A DNA stretch of 64,000 nt, taken from NCBI GenBank assembly GCA_041745295.1, contig JBGTJE010000097.1, forward strand, positions 124,001 to 188,000. The letters run 5' to 3'. The translations under genes were made by a program, and so were the position numbers. The notes beneath the pieces were generated by a model, which did not search any database, was not told the origin of the DNA, and saw nothing but the letters and a program-made list of their open reading frames with translations. How positions within the stretch are numbered: position 1 is the first letter of the stretch; every line of letters starts with the position of its first letter. Positions 17,806 through 27,520 of this stretch are shown here, piece after piece. This stretch comes from JANMEB01 sp041745295 (GTDB lineage Bacteria > Planctomycetota > Planctomycetia > Pirellulales > Pirellulaceae).

Positions 17806-19293
17806 GTGGGAACGCTACGACTACTGGTTCCGGAAGCGATTATCGGTAGTCGGCGCTTGATGGCGACGCTGCACATGGTTCGGTTCGATTCGATGCCTTG
17901 GCCCTGCCGAATTGAAATTGATGATAGCCGCGTCACGTTACACCGGATCGTCAATCATTCAGGCCAAATCAGTCTGGCATACCCGGTGCCCGAGTTCGGC
18001 GAGTTGACACTGCGAACGGGAACGCTGCCGGAACGCGAAATCCCATATTCCCTTCCGGTTGAACTGGCTCGGGGAACCTGCGATCGGTTGCGGACGCAGA
18101 TCGGAATTTGGGGTGACGCCAGCTTGCCCATTTCAAGCGTAATTCTCCAGGCGTCCGAGCGCGCTGTCGAGGCACTTGCCGAAGCCGCATTGCTAGATGG
18201 GAATTTTGCGCGGCAGATTGAACTTTCCCATTCCGCGATTGGCCTGGCGCTCCGAGGTCTATTCGATTTGTGCCGCCAATTCTCGGATCATGTCGCCGCG
18301 ATTCGACGAGAGGAAATCGAACCGAAAACGAGGCTCGGGGTGCGCATTGCGCCAGGAAACGTGCCGTCAAATTGGCTTGAGCAAATCGGTCCGGAATATC
18401 AGCTCATTTGTGTTACCGACGCGCTCCCGAAAAGCGATCGTCCCGCGACTCGCCCTCCGGTTGCCATCGACTTGCAATTGCTGGCGGGCTTAGAACGACG
18501 AAAAATCATGATCGGGCCGATCTGGGATGCAGGGAAAACCGGACTCCCCGACCAGATCAACGAGCTTTCGCCGTTCGACGCAAAACGAACTGCGGCACGG
18601 GCTCATTTTGTCCGTATGCTCAACCAGATTCAGGATCAGCCGGATTGGCTGTATTTAGCCAGCGGCTTGAACGGAATCGGTCACAAATTCCTGAGTTATC
18701 CGCAGCAGATGCAACTCGTCGTCGACGCGCTGCAAACGGTCGAAGAATTTAATCGGCAAGTCCCCGTTTTGTTGAGCTTTGACCATCCCTGGAGTGAGCG
18801 GTTGGCTTGGTCGGTGGGTGGATCACAGGGATTGCAGATGGCCGATATTCTGCTTCGGCAAGATGTCCGAATCTCCGGATTGGGATTAGAGATCAATCTG
18901 GATTATTGGCCGACTGGGTCCCTCCCGCGCGATCCGCTGCAATGGCTCGAACTCGTTGACACTTGGGCCCAGTTTGGTTTGCCGCTGTTTTTGCTGTTGC
19001 GCGCGCCAACGGGCGACACAGAATCAACGGCGGGGAAGTCGGATACGAGCGTCGGCTTGCGGAATAGCTTCAGCGAGAGCCAACAGCGAAATTTTCTCGA
19101 GTCCGTTCTTTCCGTGGCGATTTCGCGACCCTTTGTCCAGGCCGTCATTTGGAACGACTGGCAAGACGACCCCCAGGGGCCGTTTCCCTTCTCTGGCCTT
19201 TTCGACGCTTCGGGAAATCGAAAACCGATCGCAGCTTTACTTTCGAGCGTTTTCCGCCGATTTTCGAAATCGGGAATAAGCGACGCATCGTAA
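17806..19293 (+). CDS. Glycoside hydrolase family 10-like protein (planctomycete-type, activity uncertain)
   Basis: 495 aa, GTG start; the N-terminal MGTLRLLVPE is kept because it looks like part of the conserved family start. The first ~110 residues form a beta-rich domain (MPWPCRIEIDD... FGELTLRTGTLPERE). The rest resembles a GH10-type TIM barrel: LSFDHPWSERLAWS, an ISGLGLEINLDYWP strand whose Glu would sit where the nucleophile lies, and a C-terminal VIWNDWQDD...FSGLFDASGNRKPIAALL, typical of GH10 ends. No signal peptide is visible, unlike secreted xylanases. I cannot identify a convincing acid/base Glu in the expected Asn-Glu motif, so xylanase activity is not assured. It stands alone, 433 bp before the DUF1571 gene. 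Confidence 0.65.
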   Translation: MGTLRLLVPEAIIGSRRLMATLHMVRFDSMPWPCRIEIDDSRVTLHRIVNHSGQISLAYPVPEFGELTLRTGTLPEREIPYSLPVELARGTCDRLRTQIGIWGDASLPISSVILQASERAVEALAEAALLDGNFARQIELSHSAIGLALRGLFDLCRQFSDHVAAIRREEIEPKTRLGVRIAPGNVPSNWLEQIGPEYQLICVTDALPKSDRPATRPPVAIDLQLLAGLERRKIMIGPIWDAGKTGLPDQINELSPFDAKRTAARAHFVRMLNQIQDQPDWLYLASGLNGIGHKFLSYPQQMQLVVDALQTVEEFNRQVPVLLSFDHPWSERLAWSVGGSQGLQMADILLRQDVRISGLGLEINLDYWPTGSLPRDPLQWLELVDTWAQFGLPLFLLLRAPTGDTESTAGKSDTSVGLRNSFSESQQRNFLESVLSVAISRPFVQAVIWNDWQDDPQGPFPFSGLFDASGNRKPIAALLSSVFRRFSKSGISDAS

Positions 19294-19726
19294 CGGCATG
19301 GTCGCCCTTTGCACCGCAAAAGCGCGTTCTTGCGCGGAGCAATAGGCGACATGGCATCCAAGCGACGCGGCGAACGTTGAGCGACGATTGAACCGAGAAA
19401 AAAGACCGGAATTGTTTCCGAATTTTTGCCCAGAGTTTAACAAATATACCGTTGATCTGACGGTCGTGCGGCGTTTTGTTGGCAAGATTTTCCGATCGCA
19501 AAGACCCTCCAACTTAAGCCCATTGTTTCACCTGATGGCAGGTTTAAGTTACGGCGATAACTAAATGTCGAACCATTGTTTGGCAACAGCTAGCGGGAAT
19601 TAGCAAGGATCGGCGCCCCCGCGCGGCTCGGATTCAATTCAAGCATCTCTAGCTTGATTTCGAACTAGGCAGAATGTTACGGTTCGTCGAAGATAGTTGT
19701 TTGACGCTCATCTCACGGAGGATTCA
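19294..19726. other. Intergenic region, no gene seen
   Basis: I found no convincing coding sequence, repeat or RNA gene here. It must contain the promoter for the DUF1571 gene. The last bases hold its GGAGG ribosome-binding site at 19717-19721. Confidence 0.5.
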
Positions 19727-20701
19727 ATGAGGCGTTTTTGCTCGTGGAACTGCGTTTTCGCCCTGGCCGCTTGTTTGTTTGCAGCCGATTCATCCGCGGC
19801 CCAGTCGGAGCAACCTAGTTCCAGCGACAAACCAACGCGCGAACCGCTGTTTCGTGTTGGTCGGCTTCCCACAGACGTCCATTCGCCGCCAATGGCGGTG
19901 GATCCCTCGGTCAAGGGCGAACTGATCGTGGATCCTCCAAGCAGTCCTCCAAGGGAAATAGCCAATTCGCCGTTGGTGAAGAGCCACCCCTTGGACCCCG
20001 CGATCGAATTGGCCAATGCGCGTTTGGACGCCATCCGCCGCGACGTTGCCGATTATCAAGCGATCATGGTGAAACGCGAACGGATCGACGGCGAATTGAA
20101 TGATCCAGAATTCATGAAGCTTAAGGTTCGCAATCGCAAGCAATCGGAAGCCGGAGCCGTTCCGTTTTCGGTGTACATGCGATTTCTCAAACCAAAGGCG
20201 GTTCGCGGTCGCGAAGTCATCTACGTCGAAGGCCAGAACGCCGGAAAATTACTCGCGCACGAAAGTGGCGGCTTGATTGGCCTGACGACTTTCCATCTCG
20301 ATCCAACGGGATCGTTGGCAATGAAGAGCAGCCGCTATCCGATTTACGAAGCCGGAATTGAAAATCTGGTTGTCAAGCTCATTGAGAAGGCCGAACGAGA
20401 CAAAGCCGCTGGCGATTGCCAGGTGGAATTTGTCGACACGGCGAAGATCAACGACCGGGCATGCACGAAAATCACGGTCACGCATCCGGACCGCAAGGCA
20501 CCATACGATTTCAACGTGGCCGAAGTCTTTATCGACAACGAGTTGCAAGTCCCGATTCGATACGCCGCGTATTCTTGGCCGCGCAAAGCGGGCGGCGAGC
20601 CGGAATTGCTTGAGGAATACACCTACCTCAATCTCGAGCTCAACGTCGGCCTGACTGCGAAAGATTTCGATCCGAGCAATCCGGAATACGAATACCCGTA
20701 G
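19727..20701 (+). CDS. DUF1571 domain-containing exported protein
   Basis: 324 aa from the ATG at 19727, which has GGAGG six bases upstream; the in-frame TTG at 19697 is not needed. Residues 1-24 are a Sec signal peptide ending near ADSSAAQ. The mature part begins with a low-complexity linker, then the DUF1571 domain with YQAIMVKRERIDGEL, SVYMRFLKPKAVRGREVIYV, GQNAGKLLAHE and EEYTYLNLELNVGLTAKDFD. DUF1571 proteins are periplasmic or envelope proteins of unknown function, with a lipoprotein-carrier-like (LolA/LolB-type) beta fold suggested for the family. It is a single gene. Confidence 0.85.
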   Translation: MRRFCSWNCVFALAACLFAADSSAAQSEQPSSSDKPTREPLFRVGRLPTDVHSPPMAVDPSVKGELIVDPPSSPPREIANSPLVKSHPLDPAIELANARLDAIRRDVADYQAIMVKRERIDGELNDPEFMKLKVRNRKQSEAGAVPFSVYMRFLKPKAVRGREVIYVEGQNAGKLLAHESGGLIGLTTFHLDPTGSLAMKSSRYPIYEAGIENLVVKLIEKAERDKAAGDCQVEFVDTAKINDRACTKITVTHPDRKAPYDFNVAEVFIDNELQVPIRYAAYSWPRKAGGEPELLEEYTYLNLELNVGLTAKDFDPSNPEYEYP

Positions 20702-20738
20702 GCCGGTTGGTTGCGCACCCCACTCACTCACCCACCTG

Positions 20739-21072
20739 GTTCCCAGGCTCTGCCTGGGAACGCACTGTCTTCGAGGCTCCGCCGCGTGCGGGCCGTGACG
20801 CGGAACTATTTGCAGTAGTACGTGCGTGGTCGTTTCCTCCCTCCATGGAAGATGGATTCCGGGGCTCAGCCCGGAATGACTTTACATCGTTTGGCCTTTT
20901 CAGTGCGCGTCGCGAAGGTCGCCCCATCTCGTTCCCAGGCTCTGCCTGGGAACGCACTGTCTTCGAGGCTCCGCCTCGTGCAGGCCGTGACGCGGAACTA
21001 TTTGCAGTAGTACGTGCATGGACGCTTCCTCCCTCCATGGAAGATGGATTCCAGGGCTCAGCCCGGAATGAC
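20739..21072. repeat. Direct tandem duplication of a 142-bp composite repeat (192-bp period)
   Basis: Units 20739-20880 and 20931-21072 are nearly identical. Each starts with the hairpin GTTCCCAGGCTCTGCCTGGGAAC, runs through CGAGGCTCCGC and a unique middle, and ends with the GGCTCAGCCCGGAATGAC element. This combines two repeat families also found separately elsewhere in the window. Open frames across it are repeat-derived, not genes. It fills most of the 392-bp gap between convergent genes. Confidence 0.9.
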
Positions 21073-21093
21073 GTCTAGTCATTCCAGGCGTTC

Positions 21094-21657
21094 TTAAAGC
21101 CCGTCGCGGAGGTTATCCAGGACCTTTTGCTCCGTCTCCGAGATTTTTCGGCCCAAGCCGAGGAAACCTCCCGCAGATTTTGCGATGTTTGTGGCTCGAT
21201 CCAGGACGTTGGTGCACATTTGATTAAACGCCGCTGGCTCCATGCGTTCTTTAAGCGCCTTCATATACGTCTTCCAGGTATCGACCAAATCGGATGGTGG
21301 TTTTCTAACCAACCAATGTTGGGCTAATTGAAATGCCGGTGAGTCTTTGTCGACGCCTTGTGCAATGAACGCATCTTCTATTGCCGATCGTTCGGCAGGT
21401 TCCAGGACTCCGTCGGACCAGGCGACCGCGACGAGCGGGATAAAGGCTATTGCGACGATGGTTTCGCCCGAAATGTTGTACTTAATCATCCCCTCCAGCA
21501 CTTTGTCATCTTTGATTCCGGTCGCCGTCGAGAGGGCTTCTTTGGCTTTATCGAGCTTTAATTGTTCACGCGCCTTCGCAAGGAGCTTTTCGTCAACATT
21601 TTTGTAGAACAAGTCCTCCATGGATTGGCCGCGTTGATGCAACGGATCGCTGCTCAT
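21094..21657 (-). CDS. TerB-like helical protein, unknown function
   Basis: 187 aa from the ATG at 21657, which has AGGAG about ten bases upstream. The open frame extends further 5', but that part is unlike protein. The segment ISGETIVAIAFIPLVAVAWSD plus GVLEPAERSAIEDAFIAQGV resembles the TerB fold (AWADGxxxxxER...), an all-alpha domain found in tellurite-resistance and stress proteins. The metal-binding acidic pattern is only partly clear. The C-terminus is Gly-rich then charged (GGFLGLGRKISETEQKV). There is no signal peptide. It is divergent from the large exported protein at 22040. Function unknown. Confidence 0.7.
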   Translation of the reverse strand: MSSDPLHQRGQSMEDLFYKNVDEKLLAKAREQLKLDKAKEALSTATGIKDDKVLEGMIKYNISGETIVAIAFIPLVAVAWSDGVLEPAERSAIEDAFIAQGVDKDSPAFQLAQHWLVRKPPSDLVDTWKTYMKALKERMEPAAFNQMCTNVLDRATNIAKSAGGFLGLGRKISETEQKVLDNLRDGL

Positions 21658-22039
21658 CGTTATATAACTCCTGTTTTTCGCGACAAAGACTCGAGTCGGG
21701 GGCTCAATAGGACTAAGCGCCTGGTGGAAGCGGCGGCTCACAAAACAAGTGTAGAACAGTCGTATGCGAGCATCCAGGGGTAATTTCTTCTGAATTCCCG
21801 AGGTTCTTCGGCGGTGCGATTGGACCATCGGAATTGGATTTTTCCCGTCAGAATGACGTGCAGCACAAATGGCATATTCGTTTGGCGACAAAAAATCGTC
21901 AGTCGCTTGATTGAAAAGCTTGTAAAGGGACGATAATTTCAGAGAAAAAGCTGCTATGCCCCGCGTCTTGCGACGGCTGGGTTGGCTGAGTTGCTTTGAG
22001 AGTGCATCCTTGAATTGTTTGATATCTCGGCAGAAAGAA
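21658..22039. other. Divergent intergenic region
   Basis: Contains the upstream regions of the TerB-like gene (leftward) and the exported 776-aa protein (rightward). TTGAAA at 21911-21916 and GATAAT at 21932-21937 resemble a sigma70 promoter for the rightward gene, but the 15-bp spacing is short. No other feature seen. Confidence 0.35.
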
Positions 22040-24370
22040 ATGAATTCCATGCAGCGATTGATCAATTGTTTTTTTGTCATTTGCATTTGTCTGCCTCTAC
22101 CAAGCGCAGCGCGCGCTCAAGACTCGGGGTTGGAACTCATGCTGCAAGTCCAGCGGATGCAGCAATGGCTGGGGAACAGCCCCCACGCCGAGGGCTGGCG
22201 GCGTTATCTCTTGTTGAACCAATTGGAATCCCAATCGGTCAAAGCGTGGCGCGGTAATCCCGAGGTTGTGAATTCCATCTTGCGGCAGTTTGAATCGGCC
22301 CAAGCGGGGCTCGATCATCCCGTCTTCGCAGGAGTGCGCCAAGCGCTGCGCGATCATGCCCTACAATTGCCAGAGATCAACGGTGACCTCGCCGCGGCGT
22401 TCGCCAATGCCGAACAAGCGTTTGTGCCGGTGACGCTTGAACGGTTGCGTGCCGAGACGCTCAAATTGCAATCCGAGCTTCAGCTTTGTCGAAATCGTTA
22501 CGCGACCACAATCGCGGCAGATGCGTATGCGGCGCTGGTTGCCGACCTTCGGTTCGACGAACTTCAAAAGGTCGTCGCGAATTTGGAACTGGGCGGGCCG
22601 AACGCCAACAGTGGACCGAGCAAGAAACAACAAGACGATCTGCGCACGCTCCGCTCCATTTTGCTTTTCTACAACGAGCGTTCGGTTAAGCAAAACGATC
22701 GATTTTTTGCCGTCCTGCGCCGGCAGCTTGAGCGAACATTCTTGCAATATAGCCAATTCCTGCAATCCGATCAGCGGCGCGACTTCGCTCAGCATTTAGC
22801 TAAACTGAAGACCGATTTGGAAAAGATCTCCAATCCCGAGCAGCGCGCCGCGCAAGGCGAGTTCGCCTTGGAATTGGGTTGGCTTGATGTGACGGGACAT
22901 GCAACGCAGCTCGTTGCGACGGTTCGTTCGCAACACATGCTCCCCAACGCTCGGTTTTATGTGGCCGAGTCGCTGGCGCAACAAGTGGCGGGTCGACCAG
23001 TCCAGAACACACAACCGGTAAGCGAAAATATTCTTGGCCGCCAGATCTATGGCACCGCGTCCACCAATGGCAATGTCCATTTCGATTTTGTGGATGACCC
23101 GGACCAAGCTCACATCAGCATTCACATGCGTGGAAATACTGTGAGCAATTCGCACACCCGCCAAGGCCCGATCACCGCGTATGCGGGTTCATATGCGGAT
23201 GTCGAAGTGCGGCGCAGCATTCTTGCGAACGTCGGAGGCATTACGGAGTATGCCCCGTACGGAGCGGCAAGTTTGAGCTCGGAATTCCGCGGCGTCAACT
23301 GTATCCGGCTCGTCGAGAAATTCGCCTACAAAGAATATTTGAAAGACAAGTATGCTTCCGAGGCGATCGGCGCGAGGCGCATGGAAACGAGGCTAATCAA
23401 CGAGTTTGGAAACGAAACCTCCAGCGCGATTCGCCAAGGTCAGGAACGCATTGCGCAATCCCTGCTTGAAAACGACTCCAAGATGGGATTTGTGCCTGCG
23501 ATGTACGTGCGAACCACGGACGATAGTCTATTGGGATATGGCATCAAGACCGACACATTTCAGCTCTCGGCCCCAACCGATCCTCCTGCAGCAGTCACGG
23601 TCCCAGCCGAACTCGTTTTGCAGGTCCACGAATCGATGCTCGATAATTACCTCGAGCCGCTCTTGGCCCGACAAACGATCAAGAACACGGAATTTGCCAA
23701 GAAGTTCGAAGAGTGGTTTGGGACGACGCCCAAGGGGATGGTCGAACCATCGTCGGACGAAATATGGGGAATTACCTTTACGCAATCGCGCCCCGTGCAG
23801 TTTATTTTCGACGGGAATCGATTCGGAATTGCCATCGCGGGTAGCAAATTTACTCGCGACGAAGAGTTTCTCGACCGCGAAACTGGCGAACGAAAGACGC
23901 GCGTCAAGGAATCGATCGATGAACCGATGTTGATCAAAATCGTATTTAAGATGCAAAGGAATAAAAACGAATTAGTGTTGGCTCGGGATGGACGAGCGAC
24001 GGTCGAATTCACTCGGCCCGGCACGCAGACGGTACCCAAGAACGCGTTTCGATCGTTCCTCGAGGATGTTTTGAACAAGAATCTCCGCGAACAAGAAGAG
24101 GCAGATGCCAATGCCGCGGAATCGGCGCAAGCAGCCGGGCAAGAGGTCGCCGCGTCCGGGTTTCGAGTCCCCGCCAATTTGATTCCGCTCGATCGATTGA
24201 AGGATCCCACGATCGCGAAGAACCTGGAGCTGGTTGTGTTCCGTTCGGAAGCGGGATGGATCACGGCGGCGTGGCGAAACTCCCCACCAAGAGGACCGGC
24301 CGGGCGCGTAATGTATGCCCAAGATCTTCCAGCGATATTCGACGCGGTGCCTCCTCCGACCGGCAAATGA
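22040..24370 (+). CDS. Large exported protein of unknown function
   Basis: 776 aa from the ATG at 22040. The frame is open back to an ATG at 21956, but the Sec signal peptide (RLINCFFVICICLPLPSAARA) fits a start at 22040 or 22049. The mature N-terminal half is helical and charged. The centre (GRQIYGTASTNGNVHFDFVDD... HISIHMRGNTVSNSHTRQGP) and the part from EIWGITFTQSRPVQFIFDGN look beta-rich. Near residues 680-700 there is an acidic/Ala-rich stretch. I do not recognise a catalytic motif or named domain. It probably belongs to a planctomycete-restricted periplasmic family. It is monocistronic and followed by an inverted-repeat region. Confidence 0.75.
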   Translation: MNSMQRLINCFFVICICLPLPSAARAQDSGLELMLQVQRMQQWLGNSPHAEGWRRYLLLNQLESQSVKAWRGNPEVVNSILRQFESAQAGLDHPVFAGVRQALRDHALQLPEINGDLAAAFANAEQAFVPVTLERLRAETLKLQSELQLCRNRYATTIAADAYAALVADLRFDELQKVVANLELGGPNANSGPSKKQQDDLRTLRSILLFYNERSVKQNDRFFAVLRRQLERTFLQYSQFLQSDQRRDFAQHLAKLKTDLEKISNPEQRAAQGEFALELGWLDVTGHATQLVATVRSQHMLPNARFYVAESLAQQVAGRPVQNTQPVSENILGRQIYGTASTNGNVHFDFVDDPDQAHISIHMRGNTVSNSHTRQGPITAYAGSYADVEVRRSILANVGGITEYAPYGAASLSSEFRGVNCIRLVEKFAYKEYLKDKYASEAIGARRMETRLINEFGNETSSAIRQGQERIAQSLLENDSKMGFVPAMYVRTTDDSLLGYGIKTDTFQLSAPTDPPAAVTVPAELVLQVHESMLDNYLEPLLARQTIKNTEFAKKFEEWFGTTPKGMVEPSSDEIWGITFTQSRPVQFIFDGNRFGIAIAGSKFTRDEEFLDRETGERKTRVKESIDEPMLIKIVFKMQRNKNELVLARDGRATVEFTRPGTQTVPKNAFRSFLEDVLNKNLREQEEADANAAESAQAAGQEVAASGFRVPANLIPLDRLKDPTIAKNLELVVFRSEAGWITAAWRNSPPRGPAGRVMYAQDLPAIFDAVPPPTGK

Positions 24371-24438
24371 CGGGGCGGATTTCCGAGCGTTACAGGCGAA
24401 TCGATAGCCAAAACGTCGGTTGGACTTTAAAACGCAAT

Positions 24439-24566
24439 CGAGTACGAGTACCGCTTCGCTGAGTACGAGTACGAGAGTAGTGAGGACAAATAAGGAAGAC
24501 GGAGAGAGCTTCACCTTGGCCTGCCGTCGTACTCGTACTCAGTCCGAAGGACGGTACTCGTTCTCG
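24439..24566. repeat. Inverted pair of GAGTACGAGTACCG repeats
   Basis: Left arm 24439-24475 (CGAGTACGAGTACCGCTTCG then CTGAGTACGAGTACGAG) and right arm 24527-24566 are reverse-complement related. The same unit, degenerate, occurs at 5632-5668. The element fills most of the 24371-24719 gap between two same-strand genes, which has no gene of its own. Confidence 0.75.
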
Positions 24567-24719
24567 CCCCCCGATCCCACGCCAAATCCCATCCGCCTTA
24601 ATTACTTGCCGCAAAACTGTTTCTGCGTCATGATTCGTATGCACGGCACGTCGAAATCGTTCCCCATGTGGAATTTGAGGCAGAGCTTTGCGGACGGTAG
24701 ATTCGCACGGCAGTTCTAA

Positions 24720-26897
24720 ATGAAGCAACTAAAGTCCGGCGGCGGGTGGCCCGCGATCTGGTACACGCTGCGAAAATCTCGCCAAGTCGGCGGGATCTGG
24801 AAAATGCTCCGCGCACTCCGCTCGAAAAACGCCTGCAAAACGTGTGCGCTGGGGATGGGCGGGCAACAGGGCGGAATGGTCAACGAAAAAGGCCATTGGC
24901 CGGAGGTTTGCAAAAAATCGATCCAAGCGATGGCCGCCGATATGCAGGGAGCCATCGAGTCATCGTTTTGGTCGACCTATTCCGTGGAACAGCTGAAGCA
25001 TTTTTCTTCATTGCAGCTCGAGAGTTGCGGCCGACTCGCGCAACCAGTTCTGCTCGAGAAGGGCCAACAGTACTACCGGCCGATCGAGTGGGATGATGCC
25101 TTGGCCAGAATCGCAAATCGGTTGAAGGCCACGCAACCCAACCAAACGTTTTGGTATTTCAGCGGTCGCAGCAGCAACGAGGCTGGGTTTTTGCTCCAGC
25201 TCATGGCCCGCCTTTACGGCACCAACAACGTCAACAACTGCAGTTACTATTGTCACCAGGCGAGCGGCGTCGGTTTGACTAGCGTCACCGGCAGCGGCAC
25301 GGCGACGGTCGTACTCGATGATTTGGATCAAGCCGACGCCGTCTTCTTGATCGGGGGCAATCCTTCGAGCAACCACCCTCGCTTGATGACGACATTGAGG
25401 AAGCTACGTCGGCGCGGCGGACAGGTCATCGTGATCAATCCGGTCATTGAGACAGGGTTGGTGAATTTTCGCGTTCCCTCGAGCGTGCGGAGCATGTTGT
25501 TTGGCTCCGAGATTGCTTCGCTCTATATCCAGCCACACATCGGTGGCGATTTGGCTTTATTGACTGGAATCGCCAAAGCCGTCTTGGAGCAAAGGACTCA
25601 CGACGCGACGTTTCTGCAACAGCATTGCCAAGGTTGGGAGGCCTGGCTTGCTCATCTGCAGAATCTATCCTGGTCCGACATCGAGCGCACGTCAGGCGTG
25701 GATCAGGGCACCATCGAGCGAGCAGCGGAAATCTACGGCCGCGCGAAAAACACGATCTTTTGCTGGACCATGGGAATAACGCATCACGCCTGCGGCGTGC
25801 AAAACGTTCAGGCTATCGCCAACCTTGCATTGATTCGTGGGGCGATCGGGCGACCAGGTTCAGGCCTCATGCCAATTCGCGGACACTCCAACGTCCAAGG
25901 GATTGGCTCGGTTGGGGTGACCCCTCGGCTCAAGCAGGCGATATTCAATCGATTGGAAAGTATCTACGGTCTGGCTTTGCCTACCGATCGTGGTTTGGAC
26001 ACATTGGAGTGCATCGAACAAGCGGATGCGGGTGCACTCAAGATGGGATTTTGCTTGGGTGGCAACCTCTATGGCTCTAATCCCGACGCTCGCTTTGCCG
26101 CGAAAGCCATGTCGAATTTGGAGCTTGTCGTTTACCTGAATACGTCGCTCAATACCGGCCACGCGCACGGATTGGGCCAGGAGACGATTATTCTCCCGGT
26201 CCAAGCACGCGATGAAGGATCGCAGTCCACGACGCAGGAGTCGATGTTCAACTTCGTGCGACTATCCGACGGCGGACCGCAGCGACTCAACGGGCCGCGC
26301 AGCGAAGTCGCAGTCATTGCCGACATCGCCGAACGCATCCTCGGCCAAACGACGGCGATTGATTGGGGTGCAATGCGCGAACATATTAATATTCGCCAAA
26401 TCATCGCGCGAGTCGTGCCGGGCTTCGAAAAAATGGGCGAAATCGACAAGACCAGGCAGGAATTTCACGTTGCTGGCAGAACGTTTCATGAGCCAATATT
26501 TGCCACGCTCGACGGTCGAGCCACAATTTTCATGCACGCCTTGCCCGAATTGAGCAGTGGGGAAGGGATGCTGCGGATGATGACTGTCCGCAGCGAAGGT
26601 CAATTCAATACGGTGGTCTACGAAGATACGGATATCTATCGAGGCCAGGATCGTCGCGACGTAATCTTGTTGCATCCGGAAGACATCGCGCGGCTGGGAC
26701 TCGCCGCCGAGCAGCGGGTGACGGTCTCCAACGCGACCGGTCGCATGCCGAACATCTTGGTCCGGTCGTTCGATCGGATCAAGCCGGGAAATGCCTTGAT
26801 GTATTATCCAGAAGCCAATGTACTCGTCCCCAAAGTCGTCGACCCGCAATCGAAGACCCCGGCGTTCAAGAATATTTTGGTCGCCATATCGGTGTGA
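24720..26897 (+). CDS. Molybdopterin-dependent oxidoreductase, YdeP/FdhA-like
   Basis: 725 aa, close to E. coli YdeP in length and pattern (formate-dehydrogenase-alpha-like, DMSO reductase superfamily). The N-terminus has CKTCALGMGGQQGGMVNE. Only CxxC plus one later Cys (VCKKS) is seen, not the full four-Cys [4Fe-4S] set. The bis-MGD regions include YFSGRSSNEAGFLLQLMAR, DAVFLIGGNPSSNHPR and GHSNVQGIGSVGVTP. The probable molybdenum ligand is the Cys in NCSYYCHQASGVG, where FdhF has Sec. The C-terminal domain (RRDVILLHPEDIARLGL... VTVSNATGR) closes the cofactor site. There is no signal peptide, so cytoplasmic. The substrate is unknown; YdeP itself is linked to acid resistance. It lies 623 bp upstream of glgC, same strand. 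Confidence 0.87.
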   Translation: MKQLKSGGGWPAIWYTLRKSRQVGGIWKMLRALRSKNACKTCALGMGGQQGGMVNEKGHWPEVCKKSIQAMAADMQGAIESSFWSTYSVEQLKHFSSLQLESCGRLAQPVLLEKGQQYYRPIEWDDALARIANRLKATQPNQTFWYFSGRSSNEAGFLLQLMARLYGTNNVNNCSYYCHQASGVGLTSVTGSGTATVVLDDLDQADAVFLIGGNPSSNHPRLMTTLRKLRRRGGQVIVINPVIETGLVNFRVPSSVRSMLFGSEIASLYIQPHIGGDLALLTGIAKAVLEQRTHDATFLQQHCQGWEAWLAHLQNLSWSDIERTSGVDQGTIERAAEIYGRAKNTIFCWTMGITHHACGVQNVQAIANLALIRGAIGRPGSGLMPIRGHSNVQGIGSVGVTPRLKQAIFNRLESIYGLALPTDRGLDTLECIEQADAGALKMGFCLGGNLYGSNPDARFAAKAMSNLELVVYLNTSLNTGHAHGLGQETIILPVQARDEGSQSTTQESMFNFVRLSDGGPQRLNGPRSEVAVIADIAERILGQTTAIDWGAMREHINIRQIIARVVPGFEKMGEIDKTRQEFHVAGRTFHEPIFATLDGRATIFMHALPELSSGEGMLRMMTVRSEGQFNTVVYEDTDIYRGQDRRDVILLHPEDIARLGLAAEQRVTVSNATGRMPNILVRSFDRIKPGNALMYYPEANVLVPKVVDPQSKTPAFKNILVAISV

Positions 26898-27520
26898 TGC
26901 CTTGCGTCACTTGAATTTCGCTGTGCTCCATTTCGGCGCGTGATCGACCTTAGAAATCCAGCCCGAAATACTGAATGACGCGAGGTCTTAGTTTCTTAAC
27001 GCAAACTTCGCGAAACGCCCATTGCTCCTAGCCGCGGAGCGGCGACAGTATCACGCGGTGGGTCTCAACCCAGGGAAACCTCGACCCGCTAGACGCTCTA
27101 GCCACATCGTAGCGACACGATGTTCATCCGAGCCAGTCAAGGGTGAGGATTCGATTCGATTGCGATCAAATGATAACGTCTGATTGTGCCGCCGCGACGC
27201 GGCTTCAAGTAATAATGTGAACGTGGCTGCGCCCACGGTTGGATACTTTCGTCACTACGCGGCTGGGAATGCTCAATTGCTTTGTCTCAAGGCCTGGTTC
27301 CCTTTCCCGAATTCTTGCGCCTTATGAATAGACACGAAAGTCGCTTGGATTTAGCTGCACGCCATCGCGGTTCGAGATCGGCAGCGGAATGCAAACTCAA
27401 AAAACTGAACGACGTCAGTGTGCTGTCTTATCGAACTACACGGCGACTTGATTCGCGCCGTCAAACTGGTAACTTTTGCGGTTGGTTCTGGCTTGGCGGC
27501 GTTGCACTTGTGGGGTCGGT
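26898..27520. other. Long intergenic region upstream of glgC
   Basis: No gene I can support. A frame at 27282-27542 has no recognisable product and overlaps the glgC start. The length suggests a separate promoter for glgC and the downstream molybdoenzyme, perhaps with a leader. I could not identify a riboswitch or terminator by eye. Confidence 0.45.

Noticed and set aside
20739..21072. Possible CRISPR array
   Set aside because: Only two units of 142 bp with a 192-bp period. Units are far too long, spacers are not unique, and no cas gene is present.
20707..21078. Frames with WERTVFEAPPRAGRDAE repeats, which look like a repeat protein
   Set aside because: They are translations of the tandem intergenic repeat. 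The same DNA occurs in unrelated gaps and orientations.
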